A DNA stretch of 64,000 bases from Gonatopus flavifemur (GCA_018340375.1 JAFFJZ010000007.1:248001-312000), one strand, 5' to 3'; shown: positions 47,959-59,689, numbered from the stretch's first letter. Notes: generated by a model not told the origin, from the letters alone. Made by a program: numbers and translations.

Positions 47959-48161
47959 AACATCCAAATGCGCGGAAGAAAGTGTTTTCTGCTTTTATTT
48001 TCTTTATAACAAACAAATATGTATTTGTTCATTTCCAATAAACATTCATTAGGGGTCATTATATCAGATGCACAGAGAGAAGTTTATATTGAAGATCATT
48101 AGACATATCATCGTACCCGTGGGATATACCCGATTATGACGATAGGAACTATAACTCTGTA

Positions 48162-49446
48162 CCAGGTGTGTAAGTATGAAACCGGAATTTGCCCATAGGT
48201 AGCGCTAGATGTCGATGCAGTTACCGACACATCACGTCAGCAGTGTCTTGTTATTGTATTGATATCCGACTAAGATTTCCAACTCACAATAACACGAGTT
48301 TCATTCAGTAGCATTAGTTCATTACAGATAAACATGTCGAGTTTTATGCCAACAAATTACGATTTGCGGACAGCACTACTTTTCTGTTTTCATCTGAAGA
48401 AAACCGCAGCCGAATCGCATCGAATGCTTGTGGAGGCGTTTGGTGAGCATGCTCTCGGTGAAGCACAGTGTTTAGAGTGGTTCAAACGGTTCAAAAGTGG
48501 CGATTTTGACGCCAAGAACGAAGAACGTGGAAGACCACCGAAAAAGTTTGAAGACGCTGACCTGCAAGCCTTGTTGGACGAAGACGACGCTCAAACACAA
48601 CAACAACTGGCTGATCAGTTGAAGGTGACCCGAGAAGCCATCTGCCTTCGGTTGAAAGCCATGGGAAAGATACAAAAGGTGGGGAAATGGGTTCCACATG
48701 AACTCAACGAAAGACAGTAGGAAAACCGCAAAACATCATGCGAAATGCTGCTCGCCAGGTTCCAAAGAAAGTCATTTCTCCATCGAATTGTGACTGGCGA
48801 TGAAAAGTGGATATATTTCGAGAATCCTAAGCGCAAAAAGTCATGGGTTACTCCGGGTGAACCATCAACATCGACGGCAAGACCAAACCGCTACGGACGA
48901 AAGACAATGCTGTGTGTTTGGTGGCTTCAGAAGGGCGTAATCTACTCAGAGCTGCTGAAACCTGGGGAAACTGTCAATACTCAACGCTACCGACAACAAA
49001 TGATCGATTTGGATCGAGTTTTGCGTGAAAAACGACCAGAATACCAACAAAGACAACACAAGGTGATTTTGCTGCATGACAATGCACCAGCACACAAAGC
49101 GAAACAGGTCCAGGAAACGATAGAGTCGTTCCGTTTGGAGATTCTTCAGCACGTGCCTTACTCACCGGACCTTGCCCCATCCGATTACTACTTGTTTGCA
49201 TCGATGGGACACGCACTTGCTGAGCAGCGCTTTACTTCTTACGAAGATGTACGAAAATGGCTCGATGACTGGTTTGTCTCAAAAGAGCAACAGTTCTTTT
49301 GGCGCGGAATCCACAAATTGCCAGAAAGATGGGAGAAATGTATAGATAGCGACGGACAACACTTTGAATAAGTTACTTTGTATCAATCATTACAATAAAC
49401 GTGTTTTTCCTGTCCAAAAATTCCGGTTTCATACTTACACACCTGT
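48162..49446 (+). mobile_element. Complete 1285-bp mariner transposon
   Basis: TA target on both sides (48160-48161, 49447-49448). TIRs of 28 bp are essentially identical: CAGGTGTGTAAGTATGAAAC with CGGAATTT, and the complement at 49418-49445. Standard mariner length. The well-preserved TIRs suggest relatively recent movement. Confidence 0.93.
48334..49371 (+). pseudogene. Mariner transposase, full length except one nonsense codon
   Basis: 346 codons in one frame. N-terminal helix-turn-helix domain: LKKTAAESHRMLVEAFGEHA, KVTREAICLRLKAMGKIQ. WVPHEL linker. Catalytic triad D156 (VTGDEKWIYF), D249 (LLHDNAPAH) and D284 (YSPDLAPSDYYLF), giving the DD34D spacing of mariner. It ends LPERWEKCIDSDGQHFE. 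The only lesion seen is TAG at 48718-48720 after NERQ, probably a Gln/Glu codon mutated. The enzyme would cut and paste the element at TA. Closest in style to the mauritiana/Mos1 group. Confidence 0.93.
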
Positions 49447-50626
49447 TATTCTCTTATGACTCCGCATATTGACTTCAGGGAGAGTTGCGGTAATCTGTCG
49501 CATATTCATGGTTCTTTTCGCCACAATAAAGTATATCCCACGGCTACGATATAAATATAATAATTCCTACTACAAAATTTTCTCCGTGTATTAATTAAAA
49601 TCAGGAAATTATTTTCTCTATGTATCAGCCCGTAATCTGAATACAGCCATAACCTTATAAAACCGGAGAGGTTATTGCATAGAGTTATCTGATGATAATA
49701 ATGATAATAATGATCATGACAACAAAAATGATGATGATAAAAACAACAATAATAATAATAATAATAATAATACCGAAAATAATAATAATAATAATAGTGA
49801 GAATAAGAATTTACCACTTGGGAATGGAATTACCCGTTGTATACCATATGTTTCAACTCGAAGACAATTGAGGGTCGCCTAGCAGTTGTCCGATCGAGTT
49901 GAAGTTTTGCACAGAGTGTTTTTCCATTGATTGAAACAAGACTAGGGGGTGGGAGCACGAAAATTCCAACTTTTGAAAAATTGCATATAACTAAGGGCCA
50001 CCCTAATGTTGCCGTAGTAGAAACTTACTACAAATGTGGTAAACGTTGTACAGCGACAGTTTGAGAACTGCCTGATCAACGTAATGCGCCGAATAAGTTG
50101 CCTGTTATGAGACTGATGGCTGGATTTATATCCATGTACGCACAACATCAAACACATTCGTAATAAGATTTCGCTATGGCAACACGCTGTTTTGTCATCA
50201 AACGTCCCATTCCTACCTGTGACGAATACAGATGAAAATCGTGTAAGGTTCAATGTTGCCGCCCTCCTAGAACAGGAATAGTGGGAATTTTAAAAGCTGG
50301 GTTTTTAAGGGCTAACCTACAGTAAATTCACGTATACCAACCCATTGATTTCCATCTGAAATTGAGTGAGTCGATACAACTAAACAAACCAAAAAGACGC
50401 ATTTAACAATTTGACAAATGCAGTCAACGGGTTGACAAATTTTTTTTTCAATTTGTAACTTGTTATTCAATTATAATGGAATTTTGTAGGTTTGTCAACA
50501 TCATATTAAGGAGATACTAGCCATGATCCGAGCACGTTGGTTAGACAAAGACACGCCTGTACTGGAGGAAGAGAGGTTTCTATACCGTCGCGGGTATTAC
50601 GTCAAAATATATAAATAAATTTATTG
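49447..50626. other. Non-coding with microsatellites and a dispersed repeat
   Basis: (GATAAT)/(AATAAT)n runs from about 49692 to 49800. The dispersed repeat shared with 37.9 kb lies at 49863-50005. The reading frame at 49506-49817 only translates the microsatellite. Confidence 0.5.
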
Positions 50627-51019
50627 TGTAATTTTTCATCGCACAATGACGGCTGTAGGATGAGTCGAAGATAACCCATTGAAAAAAAATCGGCGGGCAT
50701 TCTGAAACTTCCGACCAAAGAAACTTTCGTAAAAAATAGTGACAATTTGTTGGTAAACCTAAAAAAATGGAAACTCAAAAAATTGGACGATTGGCGGAGA
50801 TTTTCTGACGAAATTTTTTGTTGCAATCGTCAATTTTGTCAAAAAAACCTTCGCCGTTCATGTAATTTTTCTTAGATTTACCGACAGATCGTAAATATTT
50901 CCTCCAACAGTTTGCTTGGCAGAATGTCCCAAGTAAAAACTTTGACCTCCAGAGTGCCTGCTTTTTATGGGTTATCTTCGAGCCATCCCACAGTTGCCAT
51001 TTTGCGATGAAAAATTACA
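50627..51019. mobile_element. 393-bp MITE with 55-bp TIRs
   Basis: TGTAATTTTTCATCGCACAA ... TCGAAGATAACCCAT on the left mirrors ATGGGTTATCTTCGAG ... GCGATGAAAAATTACA on the right. The interior is non-coding. Target duplication not evident. Confidence 0.75.
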
Positions 51020-51183
51020 TAAGGAGTTTGTTCATATACTTGTATATCATGTTAATAAATTTACAAGGTTTTATTATAATTGAATAAAACTTCCTCAATG
51101 TAAAAAATATTCAAATACGTCTTTTTGGCTCGTCTAATTTTATTGACTCCCTTAATTACAACCACCAAATGGAAGGCTTGTTA

Positions 51184-51610
51184 AAAACTTCAATAGAAAC
51201 TACTAGATGTAAATTCATCGAAATCAAACGATTTCTACACGTTTTTTTGACGCTTTTGTCACAATTGAAAATTGAATCATTGAATAGTTCAAATAAAATT
51301 CTGACTGACTGGAATCCAAATTGATGAAAAACGGAATTCGAAGGAATTTACAATAATCGGTCATCTTCGGAATCATTCGTGAATTGAGTTACATGTCTTG
51401 ATGAGTTCTTGGAATATGATTATCTATGACAAGAGCGTATTCCCAAAATATTTTGTGCTACATGGATATTGATAAAAATCTATGAAATATCAATTCTCGT
51501 ATCGAATCTGATACAAACTTCATAGCGATGGTGACGTAACCACCAAAAAAACATCTAGAAATCGTTTGATTCCGATGAAATTACATCTAGTGCTTTCTAT
51601 TGAAGTTTTC
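51184..51610. mobile_element. About 427-bp MITE with 58-bp TIRs
   Basis: AAAACTTCAATAGAAAC.ACTAGATGTAA...AATCAAACGATTTCTA on the left is mirrored by TAGAAATCGTTTGATTCCGA...TTACATCTAGTGCTTTCTAT then TGAAGTTTT on the right. Non-coding. Confidence 0.75.
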
Positions 51611-51628
51611 ATCATGAATGATGAAAAA

Positions 51629-51973
51629 TCAGAAATGCATACCAGAAGAGTGTGATTTTTGAGAAGTTGATGCCTCGCTTGCTCCCCATTCACCTGAATG
51701 TGATCTTTTTCTCAAGTTCTCAAGTATGTTTTCCGACCGATCTGAGGTTTTCATAATTTCATTTTTCTGCTCTGCAATACTGTTGCTGCTCGTTTTTGAA
51801 ACAGGAAGGTTGGGTACCGAACTTGACACATCCCATTTCTCTCTTTCATTCATCGTTTTGTGCATTCCTTCAGGATCACTTGTTTTGCCACAGTTATCTT
51901 CGGTTAAACTTGTGATATCTTCAGTCTCAAAGGACCTTTTCAGATATAAGACCCCACGATCATAATCACCCAA
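51629..51973 (-). CDS. Unrecognised open frame, possible exon
   Basis: 114 codons, hydrophilic and Ser/Glu/Lys-rich (WDVSSSVPNLPVSKTSSNSI, RKRSHSGEWGASEASTSQKS), with codon composition more protein-like than the surroundings. A donor-like CTTCTG|GTATGC falls near its end, but there is no clear acceptor or start. It could be one exon of a host gene with a disordered product or chance. Confidence 0.25.
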   Translation of the reverse strand: MGDYDRGVLYLKRSFETEDITSLTEDNCGKTSDPEGMHKTMNEREKWDVSSSVPNLPVSKTSSNSIAEQKNEIMKTSDRSENILENLRKRSHSGEWGASEASTSQKSHSSGMHF

Positions 51974-52377
51974 TGATCACATTACACCATTTGAATTGTT
52001 TAATATTGATTATAATCAGCATATCTCAACGAAGTAGCAGAATTAGGAAGGTCCTCCAACTGATTTTGTACACTTTGATGTGGAGCGAGAGAAAGCATCT
52101 AGTAAGCTGGTACTATATAGAGATTTGCGTTGAAATAATCAATCAGAATTATATGTCATCAGGAGGTAAAAAAAAAGCGTACGTAAATATCTAGACACAA
52201 ACTAAAAATCTGTCAAAGTGCTACAGATAAATAAAATGAATACAATAATCAACAAAAGGAAATTGAATACAATTGAACTTTTCAAAGAGCACAATACTAT
52301 TGTTATTTTTTGATTTCGATTTCAATGCGAATTTTTTCACATTCGGCAGTCATCTTTACTGAACCTTACTTGGATAA

Positions 52378-53097
52378 TTACAGCACCACAGTATGAGCTA
52401 AAGCACGTAGATAGTCCAAAATTCGGTCATCACTCTCATAAAGCTGATACTCATTCACAATAGATCTGATTCGTTTTTCAGTGGTAATCCACTTTTGTTT
52501 TGGCCTGGCTCTAACACTTTTACCTAAACTTAATTTTGTCACAATAGTTTCAGTATCTGGTTGTTCTTTCTGAAACTCTGTCAGCGTGGAATACAAATCA
52601 GGATGGTCTTTTCCAACCACTAACGCAGAACGATTGTGCCATCCTCCACTAATATTGTGAGTCCTCTGAGAACCATTGAGGGGTGATTCGTATTGGTTCC
52701 ATCTTTCTGGAGGATATCTCAGAGGAACAGCTCTGCGTCTTCCTCTTGCCGCACGTCCAGATACATAGAATTCTTCAAAATGATCCATGATTGGAATTAA
52801 TTCGTCAACCACCTGGTCTCTGAGGAGATCGAAACCGTTTTTAACGTCGTGGGGAGGAATAAAAGCGAGAGCTAATATCATATGGGCATTCAACTCTGTG
52901 CGAAGTATTTGAGCGGGTGGCTGTTCAGGATGTTCTTCAGCGGCTCTTTCCAATCTATGTTTGACATCTTCTGCTTCAGTCTCTTCGCGATTTGGTGGGT
53001 GTGCATGTTCTGATTTCTTAGTCACGTGTATATCATCACCAACCTGTATTGTGATTAATCGATTTGGTGGGTTAGCATGTTCTGATTTGTTAGTCAC
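52378..53097 (-). pseudogene. MULE/FLYWCH-type transposase C-terminal fragment
   Basis: The minus strand contains HAHPPNREETEAEDVKHRLE (the H-x-H-P-P that follows a FLYWCH zinc finger), EQPPAQILRTEL, then after a gap FIPPHDVKNGFDLLRDQVVD, ELIPIMDHFEEFYVSGRA, RRRAVPLRYPPERWNQYESP and RTHNISGGWHNRSALVVGKD HP. This matches the start and end of arthropod MULE transposases (F.P..V...FD.L......L.P..DYFE..YIG, P.F....WN, R.NN..EGWH). The central DDE catalytic region between AQILRTEL and LALAFIPP is deleted, so it cannot work. A 65-bp direct duplication (NKSEHANPPNR / KKSEHAHPPNR) lies at the 5' end. Confidence 0.7.
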
Positions 53098-53696
53098 TTT
53101 TATATCATTACCAACCTGATCGTGATTAATCGCCCCTTACATTCTTTTCGCTTCACTCTTGAACATTCCCAATAAGTTTTTGTTCCAATGGATCTTGTCC
53201 TGGAGTAAATATAACCCCCCAAGATCAATTTTTTACCAATAATTTTGGGATTATCCATGGTATATTTTCACAAAAAATTTTGTTGTTAGTTAACCCAATT
53301 ATAAATGACACTCTTCCATCGTATTATCTCCTCGGAACTATAGCGGTTGCTATGGTTTCAAAACCTTCGAGTGTTCGAACATAGATGCGAGAAAAACATA
53401 GTACAAGAATTGAGAACAGGTTTTAAGGAATACGTTAAGAAAAAATGTGAATTGAACAAACGTTTCAGGAAAAATGTATTAGGAAATGTTGATTGGGGAA
53501 AATCATTTAGGAAAAAGATATTAAGAAAAATGTATTAGGAAATATGGATTAGAGAAAATGGATTAGGAAAAACGTTTTGGGAAACATATTCATTTGGAAA
53601 AATTTCCGTTCGGAAATCTAGTTTAGGCAAAATGGATTCGGAAATTCGTCCGGGAACGCAGTAATAATAATTGACGGTATAAACAGTCGATTGATA
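53098..53696. other. Non-coding; (GGAAAAA.GT)-like degenerate repeats
   Basis: 53410-53640 repeats TTAGGAAAAATGTATTAGGA-like phrases. No gene recognised. Confidence 0.4.
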
Positions 53697-54020
53697 TCAA
53701 ATTGAGGTATGAATAGCAAAAAATACCCAACACGATGTCAAATTTGATCCCTGTGATGTTTTGATCGTCGTTGAACGTTATTTGTTCATCCAGAAGCGTC
53801 GATAAATGAGAACTGGAGTTTTCAACATTAGGCGGTTCCGTTTAAAATGAATTTAAATATTGATCCACTTTCTCTCCTCTTCTTAGGAAGCATTTGAACA
53901 TTAATCCTCCGACAACGCATTCTGGTATAAGAGAGCAAATTGTTCTTCAAATGAATGTATAAATTGATAGTTTGAAACAAATTCGAATCCTGCATCATTG
54001 CACAGTATCATGAAAAAGTC
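53697..54020. repeat. Dispersed repeat R1, copy without insertions
   Basis: TATCAAATTGAGGT.TGAATAGCA through TGTTTTGATCGTCG, CAACATTAGGCGGTTC, CTTTCTCTCCTCTTCTT, CGACAACGCATT and TGCACAGTATCAT aligns in order with 58773-59690. This copy shows the empty site for three insertions there. Confidence 0.8.
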
Positions 54021-54360
54021 ATTATGACATATTCATAAACAGGGTTGTAAATGAGGTCACTAAAAAAAACAGAATTAACAATCAAAATTTGATTTTCAAT
54101 CGAATTTTTGTTTAATCAACAATTTAATTTAATTCCCGTTTGTAATCTTCTCCAATTGATAATTGAATTTAATTTTCAATTGAAATTTTTTCCAATCAAC
54201 AATGAAAAGAAAACAAAAAGAATCATTGGATCATTGTTAGGTTTCAAATCAATTACATTCATTTTCTGACTGAAAAAATTGTAATCAAGAATTAAATTGA
54301 ATTATTAAATGAGAATTGAAAAAGAATCCAATATAGCCATAACTGAGCCTATGGCTTGAT
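54021..54360. other. AATTGAAATT-rich non-coding segment
   Basis: Repeated TTGAAAATTAAATT/CAATTGATAATTG words. Possibly another word-type element; ends not defined. Confidence 0.35.
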
Positions 54361-54375
54361 TTGCTTTGCTTTGTA

Positions 54376-56340
54376 CTATAGGTGATTTTTGGTGAAGGTG
54401 GCAGAGGAAGAGAACAACATACCTAGGTATGTGTACTGGCTAACTACCTCAATTTGTTCCCTTCCATACAGAAAAGAGTATTTCAAAGAATGAAGATGTC
54501 CTCCCTTTCTGAAAATAACAATTTTGGTCTTTTCCGTGTCAAGTATGAGAGAATTGACAATACAATATTCGTGCAAGGCCGGTGATAGTTTTTCCATGAC
54601 GATTAGCGTATCCGCAAATGAAACCAAATCATCAGCATAACCCAGCAAGAATAATTCAGTCAGGTGAGAGATTGATACTCCTCTGATTCCCTTTCTACGA
54701 AGAAAATCCTCCAGATCCGAGATGAACAAAGAAAACAGCAAAGGACTAAGGATTCCTCCTTGGAGAACACCCTCAGATACGTCCACTGGGCTAGTCAATC
54801 TCGTGCTGGTTTTAACTGACAGTTTTGCATTTGAGTACAGACTAATCAAAATATTTATAAACTTAGAACCTAAGCCATTGGCGTGGAGTTTAGCCCATAG
54901 GAGATCATGAGATTCATTGTATCGAATGCTCTACGGAAGTCCACAAAAAGGGAGAAGATTTTCCCCTTGCTACGAGCAAGATGGATTTGAACAACGGAAT
55001 TCAAAGTAAACAAGTTGTCCATGCACCCTCGCCCAGCCCTAAAGCCCGATTGCCATTCCGGTATTCCCTTGTTATTTTCCAGGCACTTGATTAGTCTTGA
55101 GTAGAGAATCTGTGTAAAACATTTCGCGATTGAATTTACTAGGGCAATTGGGCGATAGTTATGCGGATTATTTTTCTCTCCCTTTTTGTGAATGATTCTT
55201 ACAATAATCTGTGCCCAGGAGTTCTGGATGGTTTCTTCGGTCATAATTTTATTGAAGAAAGTGTTCAGATATAATATCCAATTACCAGGAAGATGTTTGT
55301 AAAATTCCGAGCTGAACCTGGGGCTTGTGCATTTTTGCATACTTTCGACGATCTCCTGTGTAGTTATCGGAGATTCTAACGTAGTGTTGATTGAATAGGG
55401 TGAGGAATATGCTTGTGATCGTCTTGGTGAGTAAAGGAAAATGACAAATTTCTCCCAAGTTGCAAGATTGATGTATTCAATGGATGGACTCCGAGATCTG
55501 ATTTTATTTATGATATTCCAGGAAGACGAAGAGTCATTCGCAGAAGCAATTCGGTCGAAAGTATCTGTCACGTAACGCTTATGCTTAAGCTTGAGGATGT
55601 TCTTATATTTAGTTTTAATCTCATGATATTTCGCAAGTGATTCGATAGAGAAATGTTGTTTTTTGCATTTTTTCAGCTGTTTTGAGATTTCTCGCTCAAG
55701 TGCCTTACATTCCTGATCGATCTAAGGTTTCTGCTTTTTTATTTGGTTTTACTTCAAATAATAAAGACCCAACCCACGGGCAGTACTCTCAATTGCCTCT
55801 GTCAAGTTTTCTGAAAGATCGTCTATTGTACTAAATATCCTGCCGACGTTTGGCGAATACTGCATAGAATAAATATATGTGTCCGCTAGACAAGGATTCC
55901 ATCTGAGAAACGGCGATTCTGAGGCAGCAAGCACAGAGAGAGGAGTAGAGAGAGATATCTCCACTGGAAAATGATCCGACAAGGTTGACAAGTACAGTAC
56001 TTTGAAGCTATTAACAATAGATAACCCGGTAATATTAGTCCAAACTAAGTCCATGACCGATGGACCATTCTTACTCGAAAAAGTAAAGTGAGCTGGGTTA
56101 TCATCCTTGGATCTACCATTCAGCAAAAATAGGTCATCATTTTCCATGAATGTAACTAGTTTTTTACCATTATTGTTAATTTCCTGATCCAAAGAGTATC
56201 TCTGTGAATAAAAGTGAGGATTGTTAATATCAAGAGTATCGTCTGATTGATTCAAATCGGCGACCCTTGCATTAAAATCTCCACCAATAATGATAGCATA
56301 ATCCGGATATTTCAGCGAAATCAGAACTAAAACGTCACTC
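54376..56340 (-). pseudogene. LINE endonuclease/reverse transcriptase, broken
   Basis: Recognisable RT blocks: IIVRIIHKKGEKNNPHNYRP then IALVNSIAKCFTQILYSRL, PEWQSGFRAGRGCMDNLF, FSLFVDFRRAFDT, VSEGVLQGGILSPLLFSLFI and LFLLGYADDLVSFADT (catalytic YADD). Lesions include a TAG at about 55725 in the PWID motif and a frameshift near 54870-54920 between RRAFDT and LISLYSNAKLS. It resembles multicopy LINE proteins of insects and cnidarians with the LFVDFRRAFDT signature. The clade (CR1, Jockey or related) is uncertain. Confidence 0.8.
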
Positions 56341-56345
56341 AGCCT
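54376..56345 (-). mobile_element. Truncated LINE inserted in the CACTA transposase gene
   Basis: Endonuclease remnant first (YPDYAIIIGGDFNARVADLN, HFTFSSKNGPSVMDLVW, TLSDHFPVEISLST), then a linker (ALEREISKQLKKCKKQHF), then RT. Both ends are truncated: the 5' end starts inside the endonuclease at about 56345, and the 3' end stops after VVSQYTYLGMLFSSSATF with no recognisable tail. Confidence 0.8.
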
Positions 56346-57783
56346 ATTGGATAGTGAGCCTTAGTGATTGGTTATGTAAGCCTGCATACGGACCACACAA
56401 TATACGCGATGCAGTACACAATAGCATAAAATGTCGATATTTGTCTTCCGGCAAAACACCTTTCAAGACTAAAGGTCCAATGTATAATAGAAATAATCTC
56501 AATTGTGTTGCTTTCCAATGTACCAAGTCTAGAAGATCAAGCGTTCTCCTCTGGAATTCAGACGGTATGTTTGGTCGTAAAGAATATAATGATTCACGTA
56601 GCTGATTACGTTTTTCTAAACATAGCCGAGTTGAAAATTTGCCACAATTCCAATAAATTAATGAGTTCTTCATTATTCCGAGACATAATAAATGCATATG
56701 GTCTAGAACCACTGAATTGACAATATCAAAATTTACAATCTTCAATAACGGTGACCTGAGGTTGGGAATGTGATGTTCAGAATCTTCTTGATCCAAAAAA
56801 CTTTTATGTGTCCTCAAAGGACAAGTGGTTTGAGCATAAACTCGTTTTTCACCAATCGATACCCCATGTACCGTACATCGTTCACACGCATTGAAGCCTA
56901 CTTGGCCTTTAACGCATTTGAGGGATGCTCACGCAGGTGTATCGCATACGAATGCAGCGATTGAAAATTTTTACTTTCTATTATCAATAATAAGCCCGTT
57001 TTCAATTAGATAATTAGCTTCGAGGACAAAATTATTCATGAAATCATCCACATTGCTAGGCTTTGAATCGCCACAAAATAAGGCGATCAAGAAAGGTTTA
57101 CTTTGATAATTGAGATGTAAAATTCTTATTAAAATAGGCCAGAATTGTTTTTGTGATTGTCTATACACTGGCAATCCATCGACATTCACAAGTATTCGAA
57201 TCTCTCCTTCTTGATATATATCAGGTTTAATCCTGTTATGCAATTCATTTTCAATACCTAAATATGTATAATATCCAGATCCCCTTTGACCTCCCATTAT
57301 ACTGATAGAATCTCTTGAAATTCTCCGAGTTCTCAAGAGAGTTTCTGCAGTTTTCGGTAGTTCGGAATGACCGTGAGACCGCAAAATTGATAGTAATTGA
57401 GAAATTGTAGTATTTCTCAAAGAAATCATGTTTCTCGCCGCCCATGATCTGAGGTGATTTGTTAAAGATTGAGTGGTCTAGATGTCTTCATCCTGTTCCC
57501 ATTCTTCAACGCATTTATTCGCGTCACCATCATGATTCATGAAACTGTTCTCTTCAGTTTCAGTTTCTTTCCTTTCTCCATGATCACTTTGTTCATTGAT
57601 TCCTGTGTGATCATAACTCTCATCATTCACACCGAAACTTTTAGCGATATGTCTTGGAGTTTCACTGGATTCTGGTGCACTTGAAGAATAACCTAATTCA
57701 TCATTCCAGTTTCCGATGGGATTGTCATAGAGCAAATATCTATATTTTTTGATTCTATCATATCTGCTTAACATGATCTTCAA
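56344..57783 (-). pseudogene. EnSpm/CACTA-type (Transposase_21-like) transposase pseudogene
   Basis: A single minus-strand frame from MKIMLSRYDRIKKYRYLLY to LHNQSLRL. It contains an acidic N-terminal region, LRSWAARNMISLRNTTISQL and LPKTAETLLRT (typical leader), ILVNVDGLPVYRQSQKQFWP (first catalytic Asp in vDGLP), PFLIALFCGDSKPSNVDDFM, AAFVCDTPA and SLKCVKGQVGFNACERCTVH (Cys cluster), LRTHKSFLD, SPLLKIVNFDIVNSVVLDHM then HLLCLGIMKNSL (the fplDyMHLvcLGvmk signature) and HWKATQLRLFLLYIGPLVLK. Three in-frame stops: TAG 57478-57480, TAA 56971-56973 and TGA 56929-56931. The C-terminal portion is cut off by a LINE at about 56345. This family cuts and pastes elements with CAC/CCC-type ends. The ends of this copy were not found. 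Confidence 0.75.
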
Positions 57784-58772
57784 AATCTTGAATCAAACTT
57801 CCGAAAGAAAAGATTAGATAGATATCATTTTATTTTAAATGAAGGATAAAGTCCATGTAATTTGGAAATCTTATATCAAACTTCGTGTGTTTTTATCCTG
57901 GAATAGAATATCAAACATTGAAAATATTCTATCAGCATGCGCCAATGGTACTGTAATATGTGTTGTCTGATAAATTATTTGACTCTATAATCCAGTGAGT
58001 TATAGAGACGCAGATTATATGAATGCATGTCAGAATTACGCATATAACATCAACGTATTAGATAAAAGTCATGCTGTACACTAAATCCAAAATATTAAGC
58101 TGAAACTAGCAGTCAATTTTTGTAACTTTTAATTAGATGTTGTTCCAGTTCCGTCGTTGTCGTATCAAAAATCAATTGGATAGTGTTCTACTATTCGATA
58201 GACTATGCATTACAGACACCTGAATCCTCATTACAATTTTTATACAAATGATTATGATAATCGGATGCTAGCTTCAACTTCGTAATTCAAATGCCCTGAG
58301 TGTGAAACATTAACTTACCCCAGAAGGGTTTCATCATTTACTGATTTTCGAAGAGCTGTCCGTACATCCATAGAATTCCATCAAGTTCTCATTATTTTAC
58401 AAAAATCTCAAAAAGAAATAATGAACACAGTTTCCTGCTATAAATATTTGAAACGATATCAGTGATGGATACGTTAATTCGTATACAAAATATGTATTAT
58501 TACATATATATTATATATAATGAGTAATGGTAACGAGTAACGTACCCATCACTGATTTTATATTAATCAAACCGTGTATACGATCAATTATTATCAGTGA
58601 GGAGGGGTGTTGAATCTATTAAAGTACAAAATTGGAGATTATCAAAAAGTTCAAGTGATGAAATGTGGCACGTACTGGTTTATAAATATGAATACATACC
58701 TTGTATGCCAAATATATATTACTATATATATTTTATATATAATGAGTCACGCGTAACGTATCCATCACTGTA
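57784..58772. other. Non-coding AT-rich flank
   Basis: A pair of related TA-rich segments (58475-58560 and 58690-58770, each with TACATATATATTATATATAA and TAACGTA.CCATCACTG). No gene recognised. Confidence 0.4.
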
Positions 58773-58870
58773 TCAAATTGAGGTGGGAATAGCATGAAAA
58801 TATCCAACACGATGTCAATTCCTGTGATGTTTCTAGATGTTTCGATCGTCGTACGTTATTTGTAAGAGTC

Positions 58871-58977
58871 TAGACACACAAGCTACGTAAACGTCAGAAC
58901 GGATGCGCAGAAACCGTATACGAGATCTGCGCAGCCTTCCGTTCCTTACGTTCACGTTTACGTAGCTTGTGTGCTTA
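58871..58977. repeat. Hairpin MITE CACACAAGCTACGTAAACGT
   Basis: CACACAAGCTACGTAAACGT at 58874 pairs with ACGTTTACGTAGCTTGTGTG at 58954-58973. The inner arms continue with CGGATGCGCAG/CTGCGCAGCC. Absent from the R1 copy at 53.8 kb, so it is an insertion. Confidence 0.75.
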
Positions 58978-59036
58978 GGCCTTTATGTTGTTCGTCCAAG
59001 AGCGTCGATAAATGGAAACTGAAGCGAAGTAGTCGT

Positions 59037-59259
59037 CGACTAGAGAGCCTCAAGGGAGAGAGTGGACATCGGAGGTTTGCTGTGATTGGCCAAGGCCTTA
59101 AGAAGCCATATTGATGGAGTATTCCCATTATGATTATGATTATATTTGGCTTATAATCATAATCATAATAGGAATACTCCATCAATATGGCTTCTTAAGG
59201 CCTTGGCCAATCACAGCAAACCTCCGATGTCCACTCTCTCCCTTGAGGCTCTCTAGTCG
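59037..59259. repeat. 223-bp almost perfect palindrome
   Basis: Arms of about 107 bp starting CGACTAGAGAGCCTCAAGGG, with a centre ATGATTATGATTATA-TTTGGC-TTATAATCATAATCAT. Very few arm mismatches, so it is young or under conversion. Absent from the R1 copy at 53.8 kb. Contains no ORF of note. Confidence 0.85.
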
Positions 59260-59392
59260 TCGACGGAGTAATATCGATTCTATCGATACTATCGATCGTA
59301 TACGCATGCGTCCAACATTAGGCGGTTCTTTTTAAAATGAATTTGAATACTGATACACTTTTCTCTCCTCTTCTTTGAAAGCATTTGAACAT

Positions 59393-59560
59393 CCCATACA
59401 GCACACAGATATCCATTAGATGTCCATTAGATATCCAGGATATTTGGGATATCCAATGGAGATCTAATGGACGTCAAATGGATATTGGACGGACATTTGG
59501 ATATCTATTGGATATCTATTGGATATCTGATGGATGCCATATCCAAGTGTGCTGTATGGG
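59393..59560. mobile_element. 168-bp MITE of GGATATCC words, AT target duplication
   Basis: Termini CCCATACAGCACAC and GTGTGCTGTATGGG, AT on both sides. The R1 copy at 53.9 kb (GCATTTGAACATTAATCCTC) has the empty site. The interior is about 11 copies of GGATATC/GATATCCA/ATTAGATGTCC words. Non-coding. Confidence 0.88.
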
Positions 59561-59689
59561 ATTCCTCTTTCGACAACGCATTTTAATATAAGGAAGCAAA
59601 TTGTTTTTTCAATAAATGTATAAATTCATAGTTTGAAACGAATTAGAACGTTGCATTATTGCACAATATCATCAGAAAGCAGGTACATA

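Noticed and set aside
49506..49817. Tyr-rich ORF (YYYYYFRYYYYYY)
   Set aside because: Direct translation of an AATAAT/GATAAT microsatellite.
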